Shown: positions 27,053 through 37,230, counted from the first letter of the stretch. The stretch: 64,000 bases of DNA from Paludibacter sp. UBA6032 (GCA_002427885.1 DIZI01000022.1:136693-200692), one strand, 5' to 3'. A program made the numbers and translations. Notes: generated by a model not told the origin, from the sequence alone.

Positions 27053-29521
27053 ATGAAAATAAAATTAACAATATTGTGTGTGTTCGTGTTTGCTTCGCTT
27101 TCTGTTTTTTCACAAAAACAGATGGTTGAAACTGGCTCAAATGTTCGTGAGCATCTGTTAATGGATTTTGACTGGCGTTTTGCGTTGGGTAATGCTACTG
27201 ATTATGCTAAAGATTTCGGCACATCGACCAGCTATTTCACTTATTTCGCTAAAACCGGATATGGTGATGGAGCTGCAGCACCCAAATTTAATGACAGTGC
27301 CTGGCGTAAAGTCGATTTGCCCCACGATTGGGCGGTGGAACTGCCTTTCTCCGGTTCGGCCAGTCACAGTCACGGGTATAAAACCATTGGCTGGCAATAT
27401 CCCGAAACTTCGGTAGGTTGGTATCGCAAAAAATTCAATATTCCTGCTTCCGACTTGGGTCGTAAAATAAGCATCCAATTTGATGGTATTCATCGTAATT
27501 CAATGATTTGGGTCAATGGCTTTTATGTTGGGAATGAGAAAAGTGGTTATGCCTCCTCGGTGTATGATATTACCGATTACCTGAATTATGGTGAAGAAAA
27601 TACGGTTGCTGTTCGGGTAGATGCTAGCATTGAGGAAGGTTGGTATTACGAAGGAGCAGGTATTTACCGACATGTGTGGCTAAATAAAACTGACCGTTTG
27701 CACGTGGCTCAATACGGCACTTTTGTAACATCGGAGCTAAATGGTGAAAATGCGGAGTTGACAGTCCGCACAAAGATAGAAAATCAATATGCTCAATCAA
27801 AAAACTTTGCAATTGAACAAATGCTGATAGATGCCAATAATCAACAAATTGTATCAAAAAAACTTGAAAATGTCGGATTGAATGGAAATTTGGAAAATAC
27901 GTATTTCCAAAAAATAAAAGTAGAAAAACCAATACTTTGGTCACTCGAAAATCCGTATTTGTACAAGCTAAAAACTTCGATTATTGCAGATGGGCAGGTT
28001 ATTGATACATATACAACCAATATTGGTATTCGCACGGTACGTTTCGATCCGGATCAGGGATTTTTCCTGAATGGGAAAAATGTAAAGATTTTGGGGACCA
28101 ATGATCATCAGGATCATGCAGGAGTAGGAACTGCCATTCCGGATGCTTTGCAGGAATTCAGGGTGAATAAGCTGAAAGAAATGGGCAGTAATGCCATCCG
28201 AACTTCACACAATCCACCTACTCCCGAATTACTGGATGCCTGCGACAAATTAGGAATGTTGGTTTTGGACGAAAACAGGTTGATGGGAATTAATAAAGAA
28301 CACTTTGATTTGCTTGAACGATTCATGGTTCGCGACCGGAATCATCCCTCTGTGATATTATGGTCGTTAGGCAATGAAGAATGGGCCATTGAAAGTAACG
28401 AAAAAGGAGCCCGCATAACTAAAACCATGCAGAAATTTGCTCAGAAAATAGATTCTTCCCGGGCATTTACAGTTGCCATTTCGGGCGGTTGGGACAATGG
28501 AAGTGGAAAAACAGCCCAGGTAATGGGTTACAACTATATCGTTCAGGGAAATATTGATGAACATCACACTAAATTTCCATGGCAAAGTGGTATTGGAACG
28601 GAAGAAAGCAATACCATCGGTACACGTGGAGTGTATGTAGATGACAAAGCAAACGGTCATATGGCTGCCAGCAATCGAATGCCCGAAAATGTAGGAACAG
28701 AGTCTGGTTGGAAGTTTTATGCTGCACGTCCTTTCTTGTCCGGCTTATTTTTCTGGACAGGTTTTGATTATCGTGGTGAGCCTAACCCACTTGCCTGGCC
28801 GGCTGTTAACTCACAATTTGGAATCATTGACCTGTGTGGTTTTCCCAAAGATATTTTCTATTACCTTAAATCTTGGTGGGGAAAAGAGCCGGTAATACAC
28901 ATTATGCCACATTGGAACTGGAAAGGCAGTGAAGGTAAAAATATCAAGGTAACAATTTACAGTAATGCTGATGAAGTTGAATTGCTATTGAACGGAAAAT
29001 CGTTGGGTAAAAAGCAAATGGAAAAGAACGGGCATTTGGAATGGGGAGTAATATATAAACCCGGAACATTAGTTGCCAAAGGATTCGTGAAAGGAAAACT
29101 AACTGTTTCTGAAAAAGTTGAAACTACCGATGCACCTGCAAAAATTGCACTTTCAGCCGATCGGATGCAACTCAATGCTGATGGTGAAGATGTTGCAGTT
29201 ATTACCGTTCAATTAAACGATATGAAAGACCGTTTGGTGCCAACGGCTAATGATGAAGTTACATTTACATTGACTGGACCGGGAAAAATAATCGGCATTG
29301 GAAATGGCGATCCGGCTTCGCATGAAGCTGAACAATTTTCAGACACAGTTCAATGGAAACGTAAAACCTTTAATGGATTAGCTCAAATCATTATCAAAAC
29401 TAAGAAACAATCCGGAGAAATTACCCTGACAGCAACTTCGGAAGGAAAAATTCCGGACACACTGACAATAATCTCAAAAACTAACATTTCAAGACCAACA
29501 ACTGAGGATATTAAGAAATAA
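27053..29521 (+). CDS. GH2 beta-galactosidase-like exo-enzyme
   Basis: 822-residue exported GH2 enzyme with signal peptide (ASLSVFSQ). The order is sugar-binding jelly roll (HDWAVELPF ... VGWYRKKFNIP), Ig-like domain, TIM barrel, then C-terminal Ig-like domains (NADEVELLLNGKSLGKK; NADGEDVAVITVQL) typical of Bacteroidota GH2 beta-galactosidases. The acid/base is E442 in WSLGNEEW, and the nucleophile is probably E517 in GIGTEESN, an uncommon sequence around that site. It might be a beta-galactosidase acting on galactose-containing side chains. Beta-mannosidase or another GH2 activity cannot be excluded from sequence. It is followed closely by GH130. Confidence 0.85.
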   Translation: MKIKLTILCVFVFASLSVFSQKQMVETGSNVREHLLMDFDWRFALGNATDYAKDFGTSTSYFTYFAKTGYGDGAAAPKFNDSAWRKVDLPHDWAVELPFSGSASHSHGYKTIGWQYPETSVGWYRKKFNIPASDLGRKISIQFDGIHRNSMIWVNGFYVGNEKSGYASSVYDITDYLNYGEENTVAVRVDASIEEGWYYEGAGIYRHVWLNKTDRLHVAQYGTFVTSELNGENAELTVRTKIENQYAQSKNFAIEQMLIDANNQQIVSKKLENVGLNGNLENTYFQKIKVEKPILWSLENPYLYKLKTSIIADGQVIDTYTTNIGIRTVRFDPDQGFFLNGKNVKILGTNDHQDHAGVGTAIPDALQEFRVNKLKEMGSNAIRTSHNPPTPELLDACDKLGMLVLDENRLMGINKEHFDLLERFMVRDRNHPSVILWSLGNEEWAIESNEKGARITKTMQKFAQKIDSSRAFTVAISGGWDNGSGKTAQVMGYNYIVQGNIDEHHTKFPWQSGIGTEESNTIGTRGVYVDDKANGHMAASNRMPENVGTESGWKFYAARPFLSGLFFWTGFDYRGEPNPLAWPAVNSQFGIIDLCGFPKDIFYYLKSWWGKEPVIHIMPHWNWKGSEGKNIKVTIYSNADEVELLLNGKSLGKKQMEKNGHLEWGVIYKPGTLVAKGFVKGKLTVSEKVETTDAPAKIALSADRMQLNADGEDVAVITVQLNDMKDRLVPTANDEVTFTLTGPGKIIGIGNGDPASHEAEQFSDTVQWKRKTFNGLAQIIIKTKKQSGEITLTATSEGKIPDTLTIISKTNISRPTTEDIKK

Positions 29522-29532
29522 TATATATGATT

Positions 29533-30720
29533 ATGAATGAATTTAATAAGACTTTGAACAATCTCAAAGCAAAACATGACGAATTACTAACTAAGAAAAA
29601 TGAAAAAGCAAGCAACGGTAATGGCGTTTACGATCGTTATCTAAATCCGGTTGTTACGGCCGCACACACACCCTTGCAATGGCGTTACGATTTGAATGAG
29701 GAAACAAATCCCTGGTTAATGGAGCGCATTGGAATCAATGCAACTCTCAATTCGGGAGCCATAAAATGGAAGGGAAAATATATACTCGTCGTTCGTGTGG
29801 AAGGTAACGACCGTAAATCGTTTTTTGCTATCGCTGAAAGTCTGAATGGTATGGACAACTTTCGTTTTTGGGATGAGCCTGTTACGCTCCCTGAAACGGA
29901 AGATCCGGATACCAATGTTTATGATATGCGTCTTACGGCTCATGAAGATGGTTGGATGTACGGAATTTTCTGTAGCGAACGTAAAGATCCTGCTGCTCCT
30001 GTTGGTGACTTGTCAGCAGCTGTTGCAACCGCAGGAATTGCACGTACTAGAGATTTATTGACCTGGGAACGGTTGCCGGATTTGAAAACAAAAAGCCAAC
30101 AGCGAAACGTGGTGCTTCATCCTGAATTTGTAAATGGTAAATATGCCCTTTACACCCGTCCACAGGATGGTTTTATCGATACCGGTAGTGGTGGCGGTAT
30201 CGGTTGGGCATTGGTTGATGACATTTCAAATGCAGAAGTGAAAGAAGAAAAAATCATCAATCATCGTCATTATCATACCATCAAGGAGTTGAAGAATGGT
30301 GAAGGTCCTCAACCATTAAAAACTAAAAAAGGCTGGTTGCATTTGGCTCATGGTGTTCGTAATTGTGCTGCCGGTTTACGATATGTTTTGTATCTTTACC
30401 TGACGGATATGGAAGATCCTTCCCGATTGATTGCCGAACCTGCCGGATATTTTATGGCTCCTGAAGGTGAAGAACGTGTTGGTGATGTATCAAATGTATT
30501 GTTTAGTAATGGTTGGATTGCAGATGAAAATGGTACGGTATTTATTTATTATGCTTCTTCCGACACACGTATGCATGTGGCAACTTCAACCATTGATAAA
30601 TTACTGGATTATTGCCTTAGTACTCCTCCCGATGGTTATCGTTCGGCTACTTCTGTTGAAAATATCAAACAAATGGTGGCAAAGAATAAAGAATTATTAA
30701 AACAATCAGTTCAACTCTAA
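29533..30720 (+). CDS. GH130 4-O-beta-D-mannosyl-D-glucose phosphorylase
   Basis: Cytoplasmic phosphorylase that splits beta-1,4-mannosyl-glucose with phosphate into mannose 1-phosphate and glucose. There is no signal peptide. The sequence is close to GH130 subfamily 1 (Bacteroides fragilis MGP type): YLNPVVTAAHTPLQWRYD, ERIGINATLNSGA, EDPDTNVYDMRLTAHEDGWMYG and GDVSNVLFSNGW. Counting from the ATG at 29533, the conserved aspartate of NVYDMRL is D131, the number I recall for the catalytic acid of the B. fragilis enzyme; this favours 29533 over the in-frame ATG at 29527. It works together with cellobiose 2-epimerase, encoded at 36034, which makes its substrate from mannobiose. Confidence 0.93.
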   Translation: MNEFNKTLNNLKAKHDELLTKKNEKASNGNGVYDRYLNPVVTAAHTPLQWRYDLNEETNPWLMERIGINATLNSGAIKWKGKYILVVRVEGNDRKSFFAIAESLNGMDNFRFWDEPVTLPETEDPDTNVYDMRLTAHEDGWMYGIFCSERKDPAAPVGDLSAAVATAGIARTRDLLTWERLPDLKTKSQQRNVVLHPEFVNGKYALYTRPQDGFIDTGSGGGIGWALVDDISNAEVKEEKIINHRHYHTIKELKNGEGPQPLKTKKGWLHLAHGVRNCAAGLRYVLYLYLTDMEDPSRLIAEPAGYFMAPEGEERVGDVSNVLFSNGWIADENGTVFIYYASSDTRMHVATSTIDKLLDYCLSTPPDGYRSATSVENIKQMVAKNKELLKQSVQL

Positions 30721-30732
30721 CTAAATATTAAA

Positions 30733-31968
30733 ATGAAAAACACAAAACAGTTGCTATTAATTGCAATAATGACTTGTTTATTATTGCCACTTCAATCCCA
30801 AAAATTTCAGGGACTGGCAATGACTCCACCCATGGGCTGGAACAGTTGGAATAAATTTGCCTGCAATGTGAGTGAACAACTAATTCGTGAAACTGCCGAT
30901 GCCATGGTTTCGTCGGGTATGAAAGATGCTGGCTACGAATATATTGTGATTGACGATTGTTGGCAGGTTAGCCGTGACAGCCTCGGTTTTATCGTGGCAG
31001 ATCCAACCCGTTTTCCATCAGGAATAAAAGCACTGGCCGATTATGTTCATTCCAAAGGATTGAAATTCGGAATTTATTCATGTGCAGGTGACAAAACTTG
31101 TGGAGGCCGCCCTGCAGGACGTGGTCACGAATATCAGGATGCTATTTCGTATGCAAAATGGGGTGTGGATTATCTGAAATATGACTGGTGCAATACGCAA
31201 AACTTAAATGCAATCGGGGCTTACACCACCATGCGTGATGCGCTGTACAGTGCCGGTCGTCCGATCGTTTTCAGCCTTTGCGAGTGGGGCGATAATAAGC
31301 CCTGGCTTTGGGCGGACAAAGTCGGACATTTGTGGCGCACCACCGGTGACATTTACAATTGTTTCGATTGTATTGAAGACCATGGCACATGGAAGTCTTG
31401 GGGTGTTATGCAAATTCTGGACAAACAGGATGGCCTGCGCAAATATGCCGGACCCGGACATTGGAACGATCCCGATATGATGCAGGTAGGTAACGGAATG
31501 CCGGTAAATCAGGAACGTGCTCATTTCACCATGTGGTGCATGTTGACTGCTCCGCTAATTTCAGGGAATGATCTGCGTAGCATGAGTCAGCAAACACTGG
31601 AAGTACTTGCCAATAAAGAAGTAATTGCTATCGATCAGGACTCTCTGGGTATCCAGGGTTTCAGGCAAGCAGTGAAAGATAGTGTTGAAACTTGGTTGAA
31701 ACCACTGAAAAATGATGAATGGGCAGTGGTTTTTCTGAATCGAAGTAAATCGTCAAAAACAATTAGTCAGGATTGGAGGACATTTTCGATATACGACGAA
31801 TTATCGAATCGTAAAATTGATACTACTGGAAAAGAAGTTTATATGTTTCGTGATTTGTGGTCAAAGAATTCAGCAGGCGATACCCGAAAAAATCTGACCG
31901 CCACAATTCCTGCACAAGATGTATTGTGTCTTAAAATGTCGAAAAAAACTAATAAATCAAGAAAATAA
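30733..31968 (+). CDS. GH27 alpha-galactosidase
   Basis: Exported alpha-galactosidase (411 residues, signal peptide ending near LQSQ) that removes alpha-1,6-galactose branches from galactomannan or galactoglucomannan oligosaccharides. GH27 hallmarks are complete: MTPPMGWNSWNKFACN, IVIDDCWQ, the nucleophile D151 in YLKYDWCN and the acid/base aspartate (D246) in GPGHWNDPDMM. The C-terminal beta-sandwich (WAVVFLNRS ... TIPAQDVLCLKMSKK) is present. It lies 12 bases after GH130 in the same operon. The lack of a lipobox suggests a periplasmic location. Confidence 0.95.
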   Translation: MKNTKQLLLIAIMTCLLLPLQSQKFQGLAMTPPMGWNSWNKFACNVSEQLIRETADAMVSSGMKDAGYEYIVIDDCWQVSRDSLGFIVADPTRFPSGIKALADYVHSKGLKFGIYSCAGDKTCGGRPAGRGHEYQDAISYAKWGVDYLKYDWCNTQNLNAIGAYTTMRDALYSAGRPIVFSLCEWGDNKPWLWADKVGHLWRTTGDIYNCFDCIEDHGTWKSWGVMQILDKQDGLRKYAGPGHWNDPDMMQVGNGMPVNQERAHFTMWCMLTAPLISGNDLRSMSQQTLEVLANKEVIAIDQDSLGIQGFRQAVKDSVETWLKPLKNDEWAVVFLNRSKSSKTISQDWRTFSIYDELSNRKIDTTGKEVYMFRDLWSKNSAGDTRKNLTATIPAQDVLCLKMSKKTNKSRK

Positions 31969-32015
31969 CCCTCTTTTAGAAACATACTGACACTGTTTAT
32001 CTAATTTTAAACAGA

Positions 32016-32023
32016 TACTTTTG
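32016..32023 (+). promoter_or_regulatory. Possible -7 promoter box before the transporter gene
   Basis: TACTTTTG matches TAnnTTTG, 58 bases before the transporter start, in the largest spacer (112 bases) between consecutive genes from 16072 to 38218. No good TTTG is seen at -33. It could provide an internal promoter for the transporter-GH94-epimerase-GH5 set. Confidence 0.35.
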
Positions 32024-32080
32024 TCGTAAATACTATTCTGATAAATTACCAGAGTATAATACTAAAATCAAATCACTAAT

Positions 32081-33502
32081 ATGGATGTTCAAAAAATCAG
32101 TTTAAAAGAAAAAATCGGTTACGGCTTTGGCGATGCAGCATCGTCCATGTTCTGGAAAATTTTTGGAATGTATTCTTTGTTTTTCTATACCGATGTTTTC
32201 GGAATAACAGCTGCCGCTGCCGGAACAATGTTTCTTGTTGCACGCTTATGGGACTCATTCTTCGATGTTTTTGTCGGAATTATCAGCGACCGTACAAAAA
32301 GTCGCTATGGTAAATATCGTCCGTTCTTATTGTGGTTTGCCATTCCATTTGCAGTAATGGGTGCCATAACATTTTTTGCTCCTGAATTTAGTCAAACAGG
32401 GAAATTAGTTTACGCGTACATTACTTATTCATTGATGATGATTGTGTACTCCTTAATTAATGTGCCCTATGCTTCCTTACTCGGCGCCATTTCATCAGAT
32501 GCTAAAGAACGAAATTCCCTTTCCTCATATCGCATGTCATTTGCATTTATTGGTAGTTTTGTAACGTTTATGTTACTACAACCTATGATTGACTTTTTCT
32601 CAAAAACATTTGGTAGTGTTGGTGCAGTTCATGCTGTACAATCAGGTATGAGTACTTCACCTATTGGTTGGGTAATGGGTGTCGGATCTATTGGAATGAT
32701 TTGTGTTATCTTATTTTTGTTGTGCTTCAGTTGGACAAAAGAAAGAGTAGTACAAATTGAAAGTGAACAAAATGTGACTGTGAAACAAGATTTAAAGAAC
32801 CTGTTTCACAATGCACCGTGGTGGATTTTAGTGGCAACCGGTCTGGCTGCGCTACTTTTCAATGCGGTTCGTGATAGTGTTGCTATCTACTTTTTCAGAG
32901 ATTATGTAAAATCCAGTTACAAAATGACGGGAACAGGATGGGATATGACAACCATTTATTTTCTGGTAGGTCAAGCAGCTAACTTAATTGGTGTAATGAT
33001 TGCACCTTCAATTTCAGCTAAATATGGTAAAAAAAGAACCTATATGATTGCCATTTTGTCTGCCGGAATTCTAAGTACAGGCTTTTATTTTATTCCTAAC
33101 GATATTACCTGGCTTCTTGCCTTTCAGTTCGTGATTTCGCTTTTTGCCGGTTATGTTCTACCATTATTGTGGTCGATGTTTGCCGACATTGTGGATCATC
33201 AGGAACTGATTACAGGTCGTCGTGCAACAGGCTTGATTTTCTCTTCCTCTTCGATGTCTCAAAAACTGGGTTGGGCATTAGGCTCGGCAATGAGTGGTTG
33301 GATTCTTGCTATTTACAAATATGCTCCGGATGCATTAGTACAAAGTTCTGAAACTCTTTTTGGTGAACATATCATGATTAGTTTAATGCCGGCTGTGTGT
33401 TGTGTCCTTGCTTTTATCGGTATGATGTTCTATCCGCTTTCCGATAAGAAAGTAAAGGAAAACTCCGAACTACTTAATTTGAAAAGAAACAGAACCAACT
33501 AA
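32081..33502 (+). CDS. GPH-family (glycoside-pentoside-hexuronide) sugar:cation symporter
   Basis: Inner-membrane transporter of the major facilitator superfamily, 473 residues with about twelve hydrophobic segments. Typical GPH elements are EKIGYGFGDAASSMFW at the N-terminus, ARLWDSFFDVFVGIISDRTKSRYGKYRPF in the loop between helices 2 and 3, and SMFADIVDHQELITGRR in the second half. Between GH27 and two disaccharide-processing enzymes, it probably brings mannobiose, mannosyl-glucose and/or cellobiose from the periplasm into the cytoplasm. Mannan operons of B. fragilis type use a comparable transporter. Substrate is inferred. Confidence 0.9.
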   Translation: MDVQKISLKEKIGYGFGDAASSMFWKIFGMYSLFFYTDVFGITAAAAGTMFLVARLWDSFFDVFVGIISDRTKSRYGKYRPFLLWFAIPFAVMGAITFFAPEFSQTGKLVYAYITYSLMMIVYSLINVPYASLLGAISSDAKERNSLSSYRMSFAFIGSFVTFMLLQPMIDFFSKTFGSVGAVHAVQSGMSTSPIGWVMGVGSIGMICVILFLLCFSWTKERVVQIESEQNVTVKQDLKNLFHNAPWWILVATGLAALLFNAVRDSVAIYFFRDYVKSSYKMTGTGWDMTTIYFLVGQAANLIGVMIAPSISAKYGKKRTYMIAILSAGILSTGFYFIPNDITWLLAFQFVISLFAGYVLPLLWSMFADIVDHQELITGRRATGLIFSSSSMSQKLGWALGSAMSGWILAIYKYAPDALVQSSETLFGEHIMISLMPAVCCVLAFIGMMFYPLSDKKVKENSELLNLKRNRTN

Positions 33503-33514
33503 ATACTAACTACT

Positions 33515-33535
33515 CTACTCCCTTTTAGGGAGTAG
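33515..33535 (+). other. Intergenic hairpin between the transporter and GH94 genes
   Basis: CTACTCCC (33515-33522) and GGGAGTAG (33528-33535) form a perfect 8-bp stem with a five-base loop. No T-run follows, so full termination is unlikely. It may be an RNA-processing or stabilising structure, or a decayed copy of the CTNACTCCT-type repeat seen at 41117. Confidence 0.5.
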
Positions 33536-33583
33536 AATTATCCTTAAGTCTACATTTATAGGCTTGGAACACTCAAAATAATT

Positions 33584-36022
33584 ATGCAATACGGACATTT
33601 CGACGACAACAAACGTGAATACGTAATAACCAATCCCCGCACACCGTGGCCCTGGATAAATTATCTTGGTAACGAAGACTTCTTTAGTCTGGTTTCCAAT
33701 ACCGGCGGAGGATATTCTTTCTACAAAGATGCCAAATTTCGCCGCATCACACGCTATCGTTACAACAATGTGCCGATGGACAGCGGTGGAAAATACTTCT
33801 ACATCAACGATGGAGAATCGGTATGGAGTCCGGGCTGGAAACCCTGTAAAACGGAACTGGATAGTTACGAGTGTCGTCATGGCATGAATTATACCACCAT
33901 CAAAGGGGTGAAAAACGGAGTGGAAGCCGAAGTTTTGTATTTTGTACCGTTGAAAACCTGGGCTGAAGTTCAAAAACTCACGTTGCGTAATACCACTGCT
34001 GAAGTAAAAAAACTAAAGATATTTTCTTTTGTGGAATGGGCGTTGTGGAATGCTGCTTCCGATATGGAGAACTTCCAACGAAACTTTTCAACTGGTGAAG
34101 TGGAAATAGAAGATTCGGTCATTTATCACAAGACGGAATATAAGGAACGCCGCGATCATTATGCCTATTATTCGGTCAATGTTCCCATGCAGGGTTTTGA
34201 TTCCGACCGCGAAACATTCTTTGGTTTATACAATGGTTTCGACGAGCCGCAAACCGTACTCGAAGGTGCAGCACGTAATTCCGTTGCACACGGGTGGTCA
34301 CCCATTGCCTCGCATTACGTGGAAGTGGAATTGAAACCCGGCGAATCAAAAGAGCTGGTTTACGTATTAGGTTATGTTGAAAATGCCGAAGAAGAGAAAT
34401 GGGAAAGTAAAAACATTATCAACAAAACAAAAGCGAAAGCTACTATTGCCCGTTTCGATACCGCTGAAAAAGTAGATGCGGCCCTGGCCGAACTGAAACT
34501 TTATTGGGATAAATTATTGAACGTGTTCACACTCAATTCGGGCGAAGAAAAGCTGGACCGAATGGTAAACATCTGGAATCAGTACCAATGTATGATTACC
34601 TTTTGTTTCTCGCGTTCGGCATCTTTCTTCGAAAGCGGAATCGGTCGCGGAATGGGTTTCCGCGATTCCAATCAGGATTTGGTGGGATTTGTACATCAAA
34701 TTCCGGAACGGGCCCGCGAACGTATCATCGACATTGCTTCCACTCAATTCCCTGACGGGGGATGTTATCACCAGTACCAACCGCTTACTAAAAAAGGGAA
34801 TAATGAAATCGGTCAGGGTTTTAATGACGATCCTATGTGGTTGATCCTTGGAACAACAGCCTATATCAAAGAATCGGGTGATTTTACGATTCTGGATGAA
34901 CAGGTTCCATTTGATAACGAAGCAGGTTCGGAAGTATCGCTTTTCCATCATCTCACAGTTTCGTTTAATCACGTTATAAATAATCTGGGACCTCTTGGAC
35001 TGCCTTTGAGTGGTCGTGCCGACTGGAATGACTGTCTGAACCTGAACTGCTTCTCGAACGACCCCAACGAGAGTTTCCAGACAACCGAAAATAAATCGGA
35101 AGGTTCACAGGCACAAAGTTTGATGATTGCCGGACTGTTCGTGGTTTATGGTCGTGATTATGTGGAATTATGCAAAAGGATTGGCAAAAATGCTGAAGCT
35201 GACCGTGCCCAAAAGTATGTCGATGCTATGGTAGAAGCCGTGAAGAAATTCGGTTGGGATGGCGAATGGTTTATTCGTGCTTATGATTACTACGGACGTA
35301 AAGTCGGATCCAACGAAAATGAAGAAAGCAAAATTTTTATCGAATCCAACGGGTGGTGTACCATGGCCGGCATTGGGTTGGAAGAAGGTTTGGTTGCCAA
35401 AGCATTGGACTCTGTAAAAGAACGTCTGGATTGCGAGCACGGTATTGTACTCAACAATCCGCCCTATACAAAATATTATATTGAATATGGTGAGATTTCC
35501 AGTTATCCTCCGGGATACAAGGAAAATGCCGGTATTTTTTGCCACAACAATCCATGGATTATGATTGGTGAAACAGTTCAGGGACGAGGCGACAGGTCCT
35601 GGGAGTATTTCCGGAAAATCTGCCCTTCCTATCTCGAAGAAATTAGCGATTTACATCGAACCGAACCCTATGTATATTCGCAGATGATAGCCGGTAAAGA
35701 CGCATTCCGTCCGGGCGAAGCTAAAAACTCCTGGTTAACCGGAACGGCAGCCTGGAATTATTATGCTATCACGCAATATATTCTCGGCATTCGTCCGTCG
35801 TACGATGGCTTGATAATTGATCCCTGCATTCCTGCAGGTTGGAAAGCTTTTCAGGTGACCCGTCAATTCCGTGGAGCAACCTATCATATTGATGTAAAAA
35901 ATCCAAAAGCATCCATGAAAGGAATTGCCACACTGAAAATAAATGGAAAAATCGTTGAAGGAAACGTTATTCCGTTGATGCCTGTTGGTGGAATATATCA
36001 GGTAGAAGTAGTGATGATCTAA
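33584..36022 (+). CDS. GH94 cellobiose phosphorylase
   Basis: Cytoplasmic phosphorylase (812 residues, no signal peptide) converting cellobiose and phosphate to glucose 1-phosphate and glucose. The N-terminus (MQYGHFDDNKREYVITNPRT, then PWPWINYLG) is highly characteristic of cellobiose phosphorylase rather than cellodextrin or chitobiose phosphorylase. The catalytic acid is D483 in GRADWNDCLNLNCF, and the phosphate-site region and the helical barrel look complete. Its presence beside the epimerase and GH130 gives the locus two phosphorolytic routes, one for gluco- and one for manno-disaccharides. The epimerase gene starts 11 bases after its stop. Confidence 0.93.
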   Translation: MQYGHFDDNKREYVITNPRTPWPWINYLGNEDFFSLVSNTGGGYSFYKDAKFRRITRYRYNNVPMDSGGKYFYINDGESVWSPGWKPCKTELDSYECRHGMNYTTIKGVKNGVEAEVLYFVPLKTWAEVQKLTLRNTTAEVKKLKIFSFVEWALWNAASDMENFQRNFSTGEVEIEDSVIYHKTEYKERRDHYAYYSVNVPMQGFDSDRETFFGLYNGFDEPQTVLEGAARNSVAHGWSPIASHYVEVELKPGESKELVYVLGYVENAEEEKWESKNIINKTKAKATIARFDTAEKVDAALAELKLYWDKLLNVFTLNSGEEKLDRMVNIWNQYQCMITFCFSRSASFFESGIGRGMGFRDSNQDLVGFVHQIPERARERIIDIASTQFPDGGCYHQYQPLTKKGNNEIGQGFNDDPMWLILGTTAYIKESGDFTILDEQVPFDNEAGSEVSLFHHLTVSFNHVINNLGPLGLPLSGRADWNDCLNLNCFSNDPNESFQTTENKSEGSQAQSLMIAGLFVVYGRDYVELCKRIGKNAEADRAQKYVDAMVEAVKKFGWDGEWFIRAYDYYGRKVGSNENEESKIFIESNGWCTMAGIGLEEGLVAKALDSVKERLDCEHGIVLNNPPYTKYYIEYGEISSYPPGYKENAGIFCHNNPWIMIGETVQGRGDRSWEYFRKICPSYLEEISDLHRTEPYVYSQMIAGKDAFRPGEAKNSWLTGTAAWNYYAITQYILGIRPSYDGLIIDPCIPAGWKAFQVTRQFRGATYHIDVKNPKASMKGIATLKINGKIVEGNVIPLMPVGGIYQVEVVMI

Positions 36023-36033
36023 AAAATTACAAT

Positions 36034-37230
36034 ATGAAATATGATCTTCTCGAACTAAAGCAAGAACTCAAAGAAGAGTTGACCCACAATATTCTTCCGT
36101 TTTGGATGGAAAAAATGATCGATGAAAAGCAAGGTGGTTTTTACGGACAAATGACCGGAAGAAATCAGATTGTTCCCAATGCGCCTAAGGGAGGCATTTT
36201 GAATGCCCGGATTTTGTGGTCGTTTTCTTCAGCTGCATTGTATTTTCATAATCAACTTTATGTGAAATATGCAAAAATTGCAAAAGATTATGCCATAGCA
36301 CATTTTTTCGATAATGTTAACGGTGGTACTTACTGGATGCTGAATGCCGACGGGACACCGGCCGAAACAAAGAAGCAAATTTATAGTCAGGCTTTTTTTA
36401 TATACGCTCTGGTGGAGTATTATCGCACCACAGGCGATAAAGATAGTTTGGATAAAGCCATTGAATTATTCCAGTTAATAGAAAAACACAGTTTCGATTT
36501 AAACCAAAACGGTTATTTTGAAGCCTATAGTCAGGACTGGAAATTGCTGGAAGATTTACGCTTAAGCGAAAAAGACGAAAACGAAAAGAAAACCATGAAT
36601 ACGCATTTGCATATTCTGGAAGCATATACCAATCTATTCCGCGTATGGGATAATCCTTTGCTGGAAAAACAATTAAAAAATCTGATCAAGATATTTCTGG
36701 AAAAAATTGTCAATCCGGTTTCCTTTCATCTTGATTTATTCTTCGATGAAAACTGGACAAGTAAATCGACCTTATATTCCTATGGACATGATATTGAAGC
36801 TTCCTGGTTACTCGAAGAGGCGGCTGAAGTGCTGGGTGATGCTGATATTTTAAAAAAAGTCAGCGACCTGTCTTTGAAAATTGCTAATGCAGCTGCCGAA
36901 GGTATACAACCAAACGGCTCTATCATTAATGAAAAAAACCATTCCACCGGACATGTAGATACCAATTCTGACTGGTGGCCTCAAGCTGAAGCCATGGTGG
37001 GTTTTTATAATGCATATGAATTTACAAAAGATGAGGCTTTTGCCGAAAAAACATTAGCTGCATGGGAATATACCAAAGAATTTATAATCGATAAAAAGGC
37101 CGGTGAGTGGCATTGGGCTGTTTCTGCAAAAGGGGTGATTGATGAACAGGGAGATAAAGCAGGATTTTGGAAATGTCCCTATCATAACACTCGTATGTGT
37201 CTGGAACTTATGTCCAGAATTAAAGACTAA
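36034..37230 (+). CDS. Cellobiose 2-epimerase (AGE superfamily)
   Basis: Cytoplasmic (alpha/alpha)6-barrel epimerase of 398 residues that interconverts the reducing-end glucose and mannose of beta-1,4 disaccharides. It turns mannobiose into mannosyl-glucose, the GH130 substrate, and can act on cellobiose. Family motifs with the catalytic histidines are visible: LNARILWSFSSAA, GHDIEASWLLEEAA, GHVDTNSDWWPQAEAMVGF and GFWKCPYHNTRMCLEL. It lacks a signal peptide. The combination with GH130 is the known mannobiose pathway of B. fragilis; here GH94 is inserted between transporter and epimerase. Confidence 0.93.
   Translation: MKYDLLELKQELKEELTHNILPFWMEKMIDEKQGGFYGQMTGRNQIVPNAPKGGILNARILWSFSSAALYFHNQLYVKYAKIAKDYAIAHFFDNVNGGTYWMLNADGTPAETKKQIYSQAFFIYALVEYYRTTGDKDSLDKAIELFQLIEKHSFDLNQNGYFEAYSQDWKLLEDLRLSEKDENEKKTMNTHLHILEAYTNLFRVWDNPLLEKQLKNLIKIFLEKIVNPVSFHLDLFFDENWTSKSTLYSYGHDIEASWLLEEAAEVLGDADILKKVSDLSLKIANAAAEGIQPNGSIINEKNHSTGHVDTNSDWWPQAEAMVGFYNAYEFTKDEAFAEKTLAAWEYTKEFIIDKKAGEWHWAVSAKGVIDEQGDKAGFWKCPYHNTRMCLELMSRIKD

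Noticed and set aside
33515..33973. 152-residue minus-strand open frame at the start of GH94
   Set aside because: Overlaps the highly conserved N-terminus of cellobiose phosphorylase; no family features.
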